64,000 bases of DNA from Anthonomus grandis grandis (GCF_022605725.1 NC_065557.1:23935256-23999255), one strand, 5' to 3'; positions 44,101 to 55,398 are shown, counted from the first letter of the stretch. Notes: generated by a model not told the origin, from the letters alone. Program-made: numbers and translations.

Positions 44101-47100
44101 AAGAGAATGACCTGGAAAATATTTTCAAGTTTCTAAAATGGCCGCTAGGAGGCGCAACTGCAATCTTGAATCTAGAAAACTGATGTTTCTGTAAATTTTG
44201 CTGAATTAACCTAACAAAAAAATAGGTGATTATTAAAGTAGAGACTAATCCGAACCTTTTTTATTTGAATAGTTTTGCTGTATCTCTAAAAATAAAGTGG
44301 TGGAGGGTGTTCAAAAGTTGGCTTAAAACACCCTGTATACTAAAAACGCCTTAGCCGATTTTATCAAACTTGGGCTAGTTGAAAAGAGCTATTTTTAAGC
44401 TACGAATATTAATATATTTCATGTTTTTTTAGTTTTACATCTCGCCGCTAGAGGGCTTTTTTCGGCTTTCTGACACAAATGACTACTAAATAATACATTT
44501 TTTTATTGCAAGCTTCTACGATGAATAGTTTCCCAGATACAGTACCTCGCATTCTTATTTGGCCACCCTGTACATGCCGTTAAGAAACTTCAAAAATTTC
44601 CATGGCCTGCTGAGATATTTGGAAAAAACGGAAATTTGCCAATATCGATTTTATTTTTTCCTGGCTTTATTTTAAAAGATATCAAAAAACTATTGACACT
44701 TTCTTATTGACACTTTTGATGTAGTACGTGATGGCGCTTCTAAATTTTATATCCGACGTTTCGTTTTCGAGAAACCATCATCAACTTTATTTTTTTATAT
44801 GGCGCGAAAAGAAAGTACACCCTGTATCTGATTCCATTTTTTGTTACAAATTTAATGATGTATCACATGTCACATTTTTTTTGTTAGTTGAAAGGAAAAA
44901 TGCAATTTTCTATTTTTTTAGCATATTTTTTAAGTAAGCTTTGGAAACAAATGCTTTGACGTATGTAAATACCTGTTACCGAGTCTCACATTTTTCTTAA
45001 TATCTATTTAGAAAGTGATGAAGCTAAATGAAGCAATGATTTGCATTGTATGTACTTTACACACTTCGCAAAATTTATGTTTCACTATTTACACACTAGT
45101 GCATAAAAAGTAATTTGAGATTTAATTTATAATTTGTCAAATATTTTTTGATGTATTTTTTTTACACAATAGTGTGTAAAGTAATTTGGTTTTTTTTTTA
45201 TTTTTTTTAATGTTTTCTTCGGTAGTAGAAAAAATTTTCTATGTTACACATGTGTAAAATCTTCTTTTTTTATTCATGGGAATTTCTCATTCATAAAAAA
45301 AAAGAATCAATTCAAACACTTGTTAAATAAATAGCAATTTTTTAATCCTTCTAAAAAGAATTTTGCCCCCCAATAACCTCATTTTTTATTGTCTTTTTTA
45401 GATAATTTATATTCTTAGAAAAAATGGGTTTTTCTGGAAATGGCCACCATTTTGAAATTGTTTTATTTGTTAAAATACCTCTCCAATATGAAAGACCTTA
45501 CATGCTATGGATCTGCATGCTTTATATTGTTGCATGCATTTTTGTTTAAAAAAAAGCAAAAATACATATTATAGATGAACTTCATTTAAAAATACCACTC
45601 ACAGTTTCTATCGTACACTCAACTCCAGAAAAAAGAGCTCCGATAAGGGCAAAATTTTTGGCATAACTTAAAGTTGTGGTTTTCATTTCATTAAAAACCT
45701 GACGAGCCGTTTGGGTTTCCACATTTGTCACGGACTGCGGTCCGATACTTGACGAAAAGAGACCTATAACTGCACCCAAGCCATACCCTAAAAATATAAA
45801 ATATTTGTAAGGTGTACTATGTTCTTTTTTCTATTATTGTAATATAATATAGATTTTATGACAGATGTAACGGATCGAATGCGGTCCATGGCAGCACTTC
45901 AATTATGGCTAAGGAACAGACTTTAAATAAATTACATTTTATGAAGTTGAATTACAAAATGTATTTATCTCAAATAATATCAAATTGCACAATAATAGTC
46001 CCCCTAGAATTACTTCTGGGCTCGAATATTCTTGTTTGAACCTGAACACAGTTGAAGATTGTAACGTAGTAAAGTAGTGCGGGTCTCTCAGATCACGAGA
46101 CAATCATTGCTTCTAACGCCTTAGATTCTTGTATTCCCTCTAAAAGGGATAAATGTGGCTATAGCAAATTGTTTTCTTACAGAAACTATAGGTTTGTTCT
46201 CACTGCAAATTTCTTACAAGTTTTGATTTTTGGGCCTTATCCGTTCTTTAAGTAAATCTTCTTTAAAAGTCTGTGTCAGAATCAACATAACTCGGAATAA
46301 ACAAAATTCTGATCAGTTTCTTCCGACGATTCAAAATCACTCATTTCCTTAATTTGTATTCTTAGACTAATCCAACAATTTAAAATACAATTTTTCAAAA
46401 CGAATATCAGGGACTATACCAAACGACAAAATACAAACAACAATTTAGAGGTTATGTTCATATTCCAAGATTGGCGTTGGCTACGCGAATTCTATGACAC
46501 TTTGCTTGAAATAAATTCGAAAACAAGTTTGACTATCATATCACAATCAGAAATTTGTGTAAAAAGATCAAACTTTTGATTTGAAACTGATCAGAAGTTT
46601 CTGTGTGAACGCGTTTTACTCTATTGCGCATGTTTATTTGTCGAAAACTTGTTTCTTACTGCTGTGAGAACAAACATTATGCCAGGTTTGAACAATTATG
46701 TAATCAGTGTAACTGGAACAATATCTTAGACTATGCTGGCCAAATATAAGGCTTCCACTCGGTACTCTCAGTACTGCGGATGTCTCAGATCACGAGGCAA
46801 TCAGTGCTTCTATCGCCTTAGATTCTTTTATTCCCTCTAACCCCTAACCACCTTACCCCCTGTATGTGGGTATGGTGGTTAGGGGTTATGCTTATTATGT
46901 GATAAATGTGGGTATGGCAAATTGTTTTCTTGTAGAAACTATGTCAAGTTTAAACAATTATGTAATCAGTGTAACTGGAACAATATCTTAAGCCTATGCT
47001 GGCGAAATGGACGGCTTCTCCTTTCATTCTTTAAAAGAGAAGAAAAAGAAATGTTGGTACACAACTAGTTGCAACAATAAAAGTTGCACCCAAATATATG

Positions 47101-50100
47101 AAATCTTTACATTACATAAAAAATTTCATCGGACAGTACTTTATGAATAACTACAATAACTACCGGAAAATTTATAGACTTAATCTAAGGAGAGCCAACT
47201 CTCATTATTACTCGGGAAAAAATTAAAATTCCGCCGATAATTAAAAAATAAAAACATGGAGGATTGTCAACTCTTTATGAGATAAAAACAACCATATTCC
47301 TATACCTTAGAGGATGACCAGCCAAATGCATACTACTCCTCCATGGCATCTAACCTCTCAAATAACCTTTCACATACTGTGCCAACTGAGGATTTTCTAA
47401 CTCACATTAATTTACCAGAAACTTTTTTCTTCTTGCCCACTGATGCTGGGAAATTAAAACCCATATTTAGAGAAATAAAGAACAGAACTTCCTCGGGATG
47501 GGACAGGTTGCCATTATGTATCATTGAAATTCTACCTTCACCGGCTCTAGTTTGTTAAGCAAATTGCTTTTACAAATGGCTTATTTTCTCCTTGTCTTAA
47601 GAGGGCTAACATTGTTTCAAATCACAAGAAAGGTGATCTGAATGATCCTTAAAATTTTCGTCCTATAACATTGCTTCCTGTGGTAGGAAAGATTGTGGAG
47701 AAGCCGATTAAGGTGAGGGTCGTTTCTTTTCTAAACAGGCATAAACTGCTTCATTTGCACCAGTTTAGCTTTCTAAAATGTATAAATACAAATGGTGTGA
47801 CTCTTAGCTTTCTTTAAGAGGCTCAATACAGGTGGTATTGCTTCAGCATTCTGTGATATATCTTGACTTGTGCTTCTGTGATATTTCAGTGACTTGTAAG
47901 CTTTGGCCTGGGTACACCATCCAACCATGTTACGTAAGCTAGAAATTTAGGGCTTTAGAAGAGTCGCCCTGAAGTGGTTTTGCTCTTACCTATTAGATCG
48001 TAAGCAGAGGATCTTGTTTAATGACTCATGTTCCTATTTCTGAAATTACCTAAATTAATTACTCTTGAATTACCTATCTCTTGTGGTAATAATTCAGTCT
48101 TAGATTCATTAGATTAAACTTCGGGCCCCTGCTATTCTTAATGTACATGAAAGTTTTACCTCGATTGAACATTAATGGATACTTCGCAGTTTTTGCAGAT
48201 GATACAACGATACTTTGCTTTAATATGTTCGAAGGTATTTGTGCAATTGTTCGCCATATGCAGTGTCTGGAACATGGTTTAATTCCAATAGTCTCGTTCT
48301 CAATATTTCCAAAACCAATATTCTAAACAGGAAACTCTCTTCTGGTTGAGCTAGACATGGAATAAGATATGCTCTTCTTTTTATATCATTCAACCTGGGA
48401 CTGGCAGTGGCATATATGACATATTTATCTCTAATCGAATCACATCTTTGTTATGGTATTCCATTCTCATTCTATTCAAGGGTTCTATTCAACTTAAAAC
48501 AAGTATTCTTATTACAAAAAGGGCACTGCGTGGAATGTGTTGTGCTAAAATACGGCAATCGTATAGATCACTGTTCTTTAACCACGCTATCTTATCTTTG
48601 CAGCATTAAATAGTTGTTATCTTTGCAGTAATTTTTTGTGTGCCCATATAGTAATCATGAATAACATTGAGTAAGACGAGGGATATAAGAGATAACATAG
48701 GAGGTATCTCATAAAAAGTGGTTTCTTTTGGCATTTTAGTGCCATTAAAATTATTATAACAGAGCTAGTGGGATATATTCCGATTGTTCGGTTTCCATTG
48801 AATTTGGGTGTATTTATTTTTTAATATTTTTTCTATTTATAAAATAATGTTTTTAAACAACTTGTACACACTCCTCGACAGAGGCATTTCACATCAATTT
48901 GACGAAATGTCTTTATTCTTTTTTTTTACAGTTTAAATATTAACCACTTATCTTACGCGGTCGTGTATAGTTTGTCAACTAAGGTTTAATTTAAACCCAT
49001 CTTCCTTTCACCTGATACAAGAAGTGTAGCAGAAAGCCGGCCGGCTAAAGAGTGTTCATCCAGCGAAATGTAATTTCAATTAACAATATTACAATTAACA
49101 ATTGAAAAATACAGTCCACTTTTCCCTTCTGACATATGTATCGAAGCTTATCAAAACGATTTATAGGTCCTTCGAGCCGGATTTGTTCTTTTTTTATCTT
49201 TTTTCATGTATATACATTTTTGAAAAATTCTCTGATAAAAACATTTAATTTGGAGATTTTAAAAATTACTTATTCATTCCAGCATAACTTGTAATATTTT
49301 TAAAATTTATATCACAATAGACAGAACATAAATACACACAAATTTAATTCTTTTGAAATTATTAAAATACAATTTTATATAATGGAATAGTTTCTCAGGG
49401 TCGGCTGAAAATTCATCACTTTTTTCTTAAAGAATTTTGTTATTGGTAACCATTATCACTGCTGTTTCAATATATGTATCTTCGAAGGTATTTGGATCGT
49501 CACACATATCGAATGTGTTTTTTGTAGTTTATCTATTTTCGCGTTCAGTGAAAATATTTCTGGTGCTTGGGTTTAAATATTATTATTTAGTTTGTCAATT
49601 CGAAGTTGTACAGAGTGATCAAAGTTCAATACAATTTAAATATAATAATTGGTTTTTTTCATAGTGGTCTTTGGGCAATTGTTATACATTAATTTTTATT
49701 TACGAACTTTCGTGAGAATTGGTTGATTTATTAAAAATCAATTATTGTCAATTAACACTAAAAAAAATTTTTTTTACACTTTATACAAAAAAAAATAAAA
49801 GATTATTTTATCGGATAATCTAAAATCAATTAATTTCACGAATTAATTGCTATTTATTTGATCACGTTTATTGATTTATTGTGCTGATAAATTGTTATTG
49901 GTTAATATGTCCGATAAATTGAAAAAAATGTAAACTCGTCAAATCGTCAAAAAGTCAAATAAGTCGAATTGGGGAACATTATTAAGTAGCAAAATCTTTA
50001 AGAAATGACACAACCTGCTTTGCAAGTTCGTTATCAGCAGATTAAACTTATTAATGATGAATTTTTTAAGAATCATAATGCTATTATTGCTCTATTGGGT

Positions 50101-53100
50101 GACGATGATGCCTTATTTTTGTAGCAAGATAAAATAAGGGCTGATTTCGAAACTCATTATTGGTTCGTTAAAGAAAGATATTGCAAATTTAATAATTTTA
50201 ATAATGACACACATTCAAATAATGGTAATTCATCTTAAACCATAGTAGTTTTTCTCGTCAATCTATATCTTTGCGCTTGTCAGTCTCAGCCTTTAATAGA
50301 GAAATATCCCAATTTCCTACTTATATAGACTTATTTAAAGCAATAGTGTATAATAATATTTTAATATTAGATGTTGAAAAATCTTAATATCTATTGGGTT
50401 CTTTAAAGAGACAACCCTTAACTTTAAATAAAAAATTACCTCTTATTGAAAGTAATTATAAAATTGCTTATGATAGTGTATGTAAGAGATATTATCGTAG
50501 AAATATTACAGCCAATCGTTGGGCTGCTATTAAAAGTGCTCAAAAACTCTCCTCTAATAATACCCAAGAGTTGCATAACCTATTAGATATCTTTTCGGAT
50601 AATTTAGAAGCTTTGCGTAATTTGGGACTACCAGTTGATTCCTGGGACTTTATTTTGGTACTAAATTTGAGTTTCAAGATACAGATTCGAATCAAATCGA
50701 ATCAAATGCCCTCTTTTCAACCGCTAATTGCATATTTAGATAATCACTGTGTTGCTCTGGATAATATAGAAACTACTAGGAAGAAAAAGAAGATGATCCA
50801 AAAGCCTGTAACCTCAAATGCACAGCATAAATCAAAATTTTCTAAACCCTCTACACAAGTCTTTTTCACTAGAGATAACTCAATAGCACTAATTTCCAGA
50901 GTAGACAGGACAATAAGTTGAGTTATAAAATATGTGAATGTATATGCATACTTAATGCCAGGAGTCAATGGTTTTAAAAATCGCGATACGATTGTCTAAA
51001 GAAAACTATAAGATTTTTCTGCAATTAGCTTTTAGTTAGAATTGTTTTTCTTTTTATAGGAAAATAAAGTATTTTGAATTTTATCTTGGTTCAAGGGGAC
51101 TCTTGCCATCTCAGCTAGCTGAGAGTTCTATATGGTGGTCTGGTCCAAAGTTCTTGATGGCTCCCAAAGATACTTGGTCAGAGATTACCATTTCACAATT
51201 TGATGATCTCCCTGAGGAATGTTCAATTTCTGTTATTAGAACCATAGTTGAACCCCATATGTTTAAAGCTCTGATTTCTAAATATTCCAATTTTGATAAA
51301 CTGAATATTTGAATATTTGCTTACGTTTTGCGATGTTTAAATAATTGTAAGACTAAAACTCATATTCAAGGTCCTTTAACCAACCTTGAACTACATCAAG
51401 CTCTTTTTCGTCTAGTAAAACATATAGTCTACTTATTTTGTTGAAAAAATAAATTGTATTATAAAAAATAAATTTACTTCTAAACCTTTTCGTAAACTAA
51501 GTCCTTTCCTAGATGAACCTACTGTTCTTAGGCTTGGTAGTAGATTGTGTCATTTGAAGCTATCATACCAACAAAAACTCCCTGCACTACTCCCGAGTAG
51601 TTGCCATTTTTCAGTGCTTTTGATCCACTATGTCCATTTGAAATATTTCCATGCTAAAATTCAATCTGTTCAATATATCATTTCCCAAAAATTCTAAATT
51701 ATCTTATCTAAACGCGTAATCAGACGTTTTTTGTCCAAGTGTCTCACATATTGGAAATTGAATCCCGTGTCTTCCAAGCCTTTAATGGGCGCTCTTCCAA
51801 AGCAAAGGGTTAGTCAAGTCAATGCGTTTTTTCACACCGGGGTTGATTTTGCCGGTCCATTTAACATATTTATGCCTAGACATATGGGATTAACTTTACT
51901 AGGGCTTACAAATACCTAACGAAATTAATGGAAAATGCGGCAGTCTGAAATTATTCAATGGCATTTCAACCCGCTTTCAGCGCCCTATTTCAGTAATCTA
52001 TGGGAGTCGAGAGTGCAGTCAGTCAAGATTCATCTCTTTAGAGTTATTGGCAATCAAAACTTAACATATGAGGAGATGAATACTGTCCTAATACAAATCG
52101 AGCATTTCTTAATAGTCATCCTTTATCTCCTGTGAGTAACGATCCCAACGACTTATCTGCTCTTACTCCTGGTATTTTTTTTACTTTATAAGCCTTACAG
52201 CCATTTCCGGAACCTAATTTATGTTGTATACCTATAAACCTTCTTGACCGTTGGCAACTTCTTCAAAGAATTAACCAAGTTTTTGGTATCGTTGGTCAAA
52301 AGAATATCTACAATCTTTGCATCAAAGAAGTAAATGGCAGGTCGACACGTCACTGATATATATCAGTGGGTATATTGGTGGGTACTCATAAAAGATGATG
52401 CATGCAGTGGCGAATGGGTCGAGTGGTGGAACTGTAACCGGGCTCTGACGGAGTGATTAGGGTGGTGATGGTACGTACTATGAATGGTTTATTGAAGCGC
52501 CCTGTAGTAAAACTATGTCCGCTTCCTATAAATAGTAATTAGTTACGTTTTTTGGAAAAAAAGGTGTTTTATACCTTTTTTTGTAGTCGGCAGAATGTTC
52601 GGTTTTCATTGAATTTGGGTGTATGACCATTAACTTATACAGGGTGATTGGGACAAAATTGAGTGCAAAGATTTCAAGGGCCAAGTATTTACCAGCCAAA
52701 AATAAGAAGTTTTATTCATGAAAACATGTTCTAGCTTGTTTCATTTTCTAGATACAGAGTGTAAAAGTTTTTTAATAAAATCGGTTTTTATCAATTATTC
52801 AAAATCCTTTTAGCCGATTTAAATAAAATTTGGTAGGCTGATTTGTCGTCATAAAGGCCCTCTTTTGGTGGGAATAAAATAAATTTAATTAAGGGCTGAT
52901 AAATACGCCCTTGAAATCTTTGCAGTTAATTTTGAATCGTCCCGTATTTTCCTTTACATTTTTAGATTAAATGTTAATTATGGGAGATTTGAGGAATTAT
53001 AGTGTCTTAGATATTTACTTTTCTTTTTTTTTTATTTGGTGTCTGCGATTGCCGCATATATCTTCGACTTCGTTACGAGTTAAACCAAAATTTGTCGGGG

Positions 53101-55398
53101 GGTATTACCTCTCCACGTATACTCATCGGGAGTCTTGTTTCTTTGTATTTGGTTTAATTTAGTCTTACAATAGAAAAAAACCAGATAGATCTCACCAGGG
53201 ACAAGGTAAGTGCAATACACGACGCTTGTAAAAAAAATTGTTTTCATTCTGCTAACGTTGCTGCTTCCACCTTGGATGACTACCTTGGATGACTCAGCAA
53301 TGACTGTACATAACCGATATAGCATGCAGTTGAATCTTTTATACAGCGTGTCCCGAAAAATGTAGAAAATCTCTCGGATTCAGATAGAAAATTAAAAACA
53401 ATTATATGGAACATTGCTATGAAAAAAATTCCTATAGGCCCCCCCTACAAAGATACGGTCCCTTAAAGACGCCGCTAGAAATCGGTTTTTCTTGAATAAT
53501 TTATGAAGTACGTGGTTTAATTAAGTAAAAAATTTAATGTAATCAACACTAAGGACCTCTTAAAACAGAATCCTTAAAACACATTTACCTTGTTTATTTT
53601 TCCAGGGGCGGACTAGATTGTACATTATATTACTTACATTTTTAGCACTCTTTATGATAAACTGAGAAAGCTTGAACCTTAAGCTAAAGAAAAGTTACTC
53701 TTGTTCATCATCGATAAAACGAAACCGTTTTAGGGAAAAAAGTAATTAAGGAATCACTGTTTTATTTTAATTAAAAAGAACCATATGTTCTTTTTTTAGC
53801 GATGCGACAGTTATTCAAACAATAGAGAAGTTCCATTTTTAATTGTTTAATCTGAAAAAGTAGATGTTTTTAAAAATGGTGTGTGGTTCTTAGAAAGGCA
53901 CCTTAACAAAATTGTTTAAAAAAATGTAAACCTATGTTTTTCTTGAAATGAAAAAACAACCTGAAAAAAATATAGTCAATGAATAAGCTTACAATTCGAA
54001 ACAAATCCTGATTCTCTTTAAAAGTTTCTGCGAGTATCGATAGGAGTTGAATACTCCAAGGTTTTGAGGTGACTCAAAGGTAAAAATCCAATGGCGTTAG
54101 ATCGGGAGATTGTTCCTTACAGCAACGCTGAAGTGAGGTGGGGCTCCATCATGCAGAAAATACATGTTTCGGCGGATCGCAAGTTGGAAATGCTCTATTA
54201 AAAAAAAAATTGTTTCTGAAAGAACTCCAAATAAAGTTCTCCGTTCAATCGTGGCGGTAATCCGAATGACCCAATGAAAAAATTGCAAATGATTCCTGTC
54301 CAGATATTAATTTCATTGGAACTGATGTTGATGATGAGAAACAACCGCGGCATGCGGATCATCAGCCCATACATGCGAGTTTTGTAAATTTACAATACTA
54401 TTTTTGATAAACCCTGCTTCATCGGTCAAAATCAGCTACAGCGTCCAAAATATTTTCGTCCAATTGTACCGTACATACTTTTCTTCTCTGACCAGCATCA
54501 GTACTTTGTTATACAGTTTTTTTTTTTAAACTTACTAAAATATAATAAAGAAAGTCACTAATATCACCTTAAATTGGTAATATCACCTGGAATCTGCTAC
54601 CAGTTTCCCTTAGAAGTTGGTTAATTCGTTGAAAGCTTCAGCATCCAGAAATTTCTTTTAATTTGGAATAGTGCGATTAGGAAATCTTTCTTCATACAAC
54701 CTTTTTGCTTCCAATGCATTGCAAGACGCAAGACCATATATAAGATGCATATATGCATACTCAATAAACGTGAATTTGCCCTAGTTCGCCCCTGTTAAAA
54801 TAAACAAGGTAAATGTATTTTAAGGACTCCATTTTAGAGGTCCTTAGTAATGTTGATCACATAAATTTTTTTTCCAACGCCGTCTTTAAGGAGCCATTTC
54901 TTCATAGGGTGAGCCTATAGGAATGTTTTTATAGGAAAGTTCCATACTATTTTTTTATTTTCTACCGGAATCGGAGAGATGTCCCTCATTTTCCAGGACA
55001 CCCTGTATAATCTAGATTTAAAGGTTAGATGCTGGTTTCTTTACAATTATAATTAAATTAAATTATCAATTCTTTACGATTTATACAAGCTTTCTTATTT
55101 CTAGAATGGTCGTAAGAGTACTATCAACAAGCAAAAAAATTAAAAGCAATAAATAATAGTATAATATATCTTTAAAAAAAATACCTGCAACACAACTCAT
55201 AATAACCTTAAAAGGGCAGCTCTCGAAAAAAGCTTCTACCATCTTCTCCTCATTGGTTTTTATTTGTACTGGACCCAAGTTTCGGGGTATTACAATATTT
55301 TCTCGATATCTATAGTTGTTTCCAACAAAATAATTTGATAGTTTTGTCCATTCCTCTGGTGTGAACTGTCTTCTAGGTGGTAAAGTTTCATTTGACAT
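41106..55398 (-). CDS. Tim22: Tim22, mitochondrial inner-membrane carrier translocase channel (4 exons)
   Basis: Tim22 forms the twin-pore core of the TIM22 complex, which inserts multispanning carrier proteins into the mitochondrial inner membrane. The exons are 55398-55185, 45787-45603, 41324-41252 and 41191-41106 (558 nt, 185 aa plus stop). All introns have GT...AG ends, in phases 1, 0 and 1. Family signatures: ESCPFK at residues 59-64 with Cys61, [13 protein letters not shown] at 112-124, VEC with Cys129, [14 protein letters not shown] at 135-148, and [13 protein letters not shown] near the C-terminus. Cys61 and Cys129 are the pair conserved as a disulfide. Four hydrophobic segments lie at about 64-85, 112-132, 141-159 and 160-181. 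Length agrees with other Tim22 proteins (about 180-200). A longer in-frame Met at 55440 exists, but 55398 gives the normal N-terminus. All splice sites and the frame are intact, so the gene looks functional despite large transposon-filled introns. Confidence 0.93.
41252..41324 (-). CDS. Tim22: Tim22 exon 3
   Basis: Codes residues 134-157 ([15 protein letters not shown] to MIGLR). Acceptor TTTATTTTAAG|ATG; donor AGAG|GTGGGT. Confidence 0.92.
41400..42110 (+). pseudogene. Non-LTR RT remnant ([11 protein letters not shown]) in Tim22 intron 2
   Basis: Antisense to Tim22. [13 protein letters not shown] at about 41401-41440 is the catalytic palm motif of CR1/jockey-group RTs, followed by [20 protein letters not shown] and [20 protein letters not shown] (palm and thumb). 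Beyond 41700 the C-terminal part continues in other frames ([20 protein letters not shown], then [19 protein letters not shown]) to about 42110. The endonuclease and RT fingers are missing, so it is 5'-truncated. Confidence 0.75.
42674..43069. repeat. Two-copy tandem repeat, period 198 bp
   Basis: The unit starting ATTATGTTTATAAACCCTAA at 42674 recurs at 42872 with a few substitutions and small indels and ends near 43069. The second copy keeps an open frame (42875-43096) without known homology. Lies in Tim22 intron 2. Confidence 0.85.
43430..43617 (+). pseudogene. Mariner-like transposase N-terminal fragment
   Basis: The frame reads [20 protein letters not shown], then [14 protein letters not shown] and [15 protein letters not shown], the N-terminal HTH region of the same transposase group seen elsewhere in this window (DLIFIYGEC-x-N...RFP...V-x-R-x-x-x-x-L-x-x-x-G). 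The remainder is absent. Tim22 intron 2, antisense. Confidence 0.5.
43764..44930. mobile_element. MITE related to 11272-11710, split by a second MITE
   Basis: It begins TA-CAGGGTGTTCC at 43764. The portion after 44570 (CATGCCGTTAAGAAACTTC, then 44728-44930) matches the inverted sequence of 11443-11640, including TCCGACGTTTCGTTTTCGAG and GGCGCGAAAAGAAAGTACAC. The joining point TGTA/CATGCCGTT is continuous in the 11-kb copy, showing that 44010-44570 was inserted later. Confidence 0.65.
44010..44570. mobile_element. 561-bp MITE with TA duplication, inserted in another MITE
   Basis: The left end CAGGGTGGCCAAATAAGAAT and the right end ATTCTTATTTGGCCACCCTG are exact inverted copies over at least 50 bp (GCGAGGTACTGTATCTGGGA continues in both). 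TA flanks both sides (44008-44009, 44571-44572). No coding sequence. Confidence 0.9.
45040..45330. repeat. Third copy of the GCACTAGTGC-type repeat
   Basis: Shares with 9591-9935 the ordered blocks GTTTCACT, CACACTAGTGCATAAAAAG, TGTTTTCTTCGGTAGTAGAA, TGTTACACATGTGTAAAAT and TTTATTCATGGGAAT. It is in Tim22 intron 2 without the 9072-10525 element ends. Confidence 0.7.
45603..45787 (-). CDS. Tim22: Tim22 exon 2
   Basis: Codes residues 72-133 ([14 protein letters not shown] to VECTIET). Acceptor TATTTTTAG|GG; donor ACT|GTGAGT at 45603/45602. The glycine-rich first membrane segment is split between exons 1 and 2. Confidence 0.92.
46190..46677. mobile_element. 488-bp MITE with TAT duplication
   Basis: The inverted ends AGGTTTGTTCTCACTGC and GCTGTGAGAACAAACAT are flanked by TAT (46187-46189, 46678-46680). 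The duplicated host copy at about 46934-46945 reads AGAAACTATGTCAAG without interruption and is thus an empty site, which fixes the borders and the 3-bp duplication. No coding sequence. Confidence 0.8.
46838..46888. repeat. Hairpin AACCCCTAACCACC / GGTGGTTAGGGGTT
   Basis: Inverted repeat with a short loop, present only in the second endonuclease copy of the non-LTR remnant; a small insertion relative to the first copy. Confidence 0.7.
50006..50921 (+). pseudogene. BEL/Pao gag (DUF1759-type) remnant
   Basis: Starts [20 protein letters not shown] with an in-frame stop near 50122. The diagnostic part is [20 protein letters not shown], then EKS-stop-YLLGSLK (about 50320-50405), [20 protein letters not shown] (50430-50490) and [20 protein letters not shown] (50610-50675). 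This is the capsid-like region of Pao gag. It ends in a Lys-rich tail without the zinc knuckles. Confidence 0.7.
51060..52400 (+). pseudogene. BEL/Pao pol remnant: RNase H end and integrase
   Basis: [20 protein letters not shown] (about 51100-51160) matches the junction after RNase H in Pao pol. The integrase follows in pieces: HH-CC region [24 protein letters not shown] (51530-51590), [20 protein letters not shown] then GPFNIF (51796-51872, first catalytic Asp in GVDFAGP), [20 protein letters not shown] (51964-52025, with the third catalytic Glu in WES) and [20 protein letters not shown] (52050-52110). Several stops and frameshifts. Confidence 0.7.
52640..52944. mobile_element. 305-bp MITE
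   Basis: The left arm CAGGGTGATTGGGACAAAAT...CTGCAAAGATTTCAAGGGC-type sequence is repeated inverted at 52905-52944 (GCCCTTGAAATCTTTGCAG and onward). TA precedes the left end. It lies at the truncated edge of the right BEL/Pao LTR. Confidence 0.75.
52950..53340. other. Unassigned stretch in Tim22 intron 1
   Basis: Mixed-composition sequence between a MITE and a mariner-like element, with a small tandem repeat (CTTGGATGACT twice near 53269-53291). It may be part of the BEL/Pao right LTR, but I cannot show that. Confidence 0.3.
53344..55005 (-). mobile_element. Mariner-like element, 1,662 bp, in Tim22 intron 1
   Basis: The ends CAGCGTGTCCCGAAAAATGT and CCAGGACACCCTG are flanked by TA. Inverted arms extend about 250 bp: AAGGACCTCTTAAAACAG (53551) pairs with TCCATTTTAGAGGTCCTTAG (54827), and CATTTACCTTGTTTATTTT (53582) with AAAATAAACAAGGTAAATG (54797). 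Carries a broken transposase. It ends 180 bp before Tim22 exon 1. Confidence 0.85.
54040..54780 (-). pseudogene. Mariner-like transposase remnant
   Basis: Minus-strand pieces: [20 protein letters not shown] (N-terminal HTH, about 54775-54715), [12 protein letters not shown] (about 54700), [20 protein letters not shown] (first Asp, about 54437-54380), HVWADDPHA, then [20 protein letters not shown] (second Asp, about 54165-54108). The sequence ends soon after, without the third-Asp block ([10 protein letters not shown]). Frameshifts and deletions make it inactive. Confidence 0.65.
55185..55398 (-). CDS. Tim22: Tim22 exon 1
   Basis: Codes residues 1-71 plus the first base of codon 72, from [17 protein letters not shown] to SCVAG. 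The hydrophilic N-terminal half faces the intermembrane space. The donor is GCAG|GTATTT at 55185/55184. Confidence 0.9.

Larger units (their letters stand above)
46010..48620 (+). pseudogene. Non-LTR retrotransposon remnant in Tim22 intron 1
   Basis: Antisense to Tim22. In order and across frames: endonuclease end with SDHEAI (46095 and again 46790), linker [19 protein letters not shown] (about 46690-46745), RT fingers with [16 protein letters not shown] then [17 protein letters not shown] (about 47600-47710), palm [11 protein letters not shown] with [10 protein letters not shown] (about 48125-48225) and thumb [15 protein letters not shown] (about 48420-48465). Stops are frequent. A tandem duplication covers the endonuclease end, and a 488-bp MITE interrupts the first copy. 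Confidence 0.7.
48787..52625 (+). mobile_element. BEL/Pao LTR retrotransposon remnant in Tim22 intron 1
   Basis: TGTTCGGTTTTCATTGAATT at 52597 repeats TGTTCGGTTTCCATTGAATT at 48787, the likely 5' edges of the two LTRs; the right LTR is cut off by a MITE at 52640. Between them are a gag fragment (about 50006-50920) and a pol fragment (about 51060-52400). Only about 150 bp separate gag from the end of the RNase H/integrase region, so protease, RT and most of RNase H are deleted. Antisense to Tim22. Confidence 0.65.

Noticed and set aside
46838..46888. CCCCTAACC-like sequence suggesting telomeric repeats
   Set aside because: It is a single hairpin, not a tandem array, and the unit does not match the insect TTAGG repeat.
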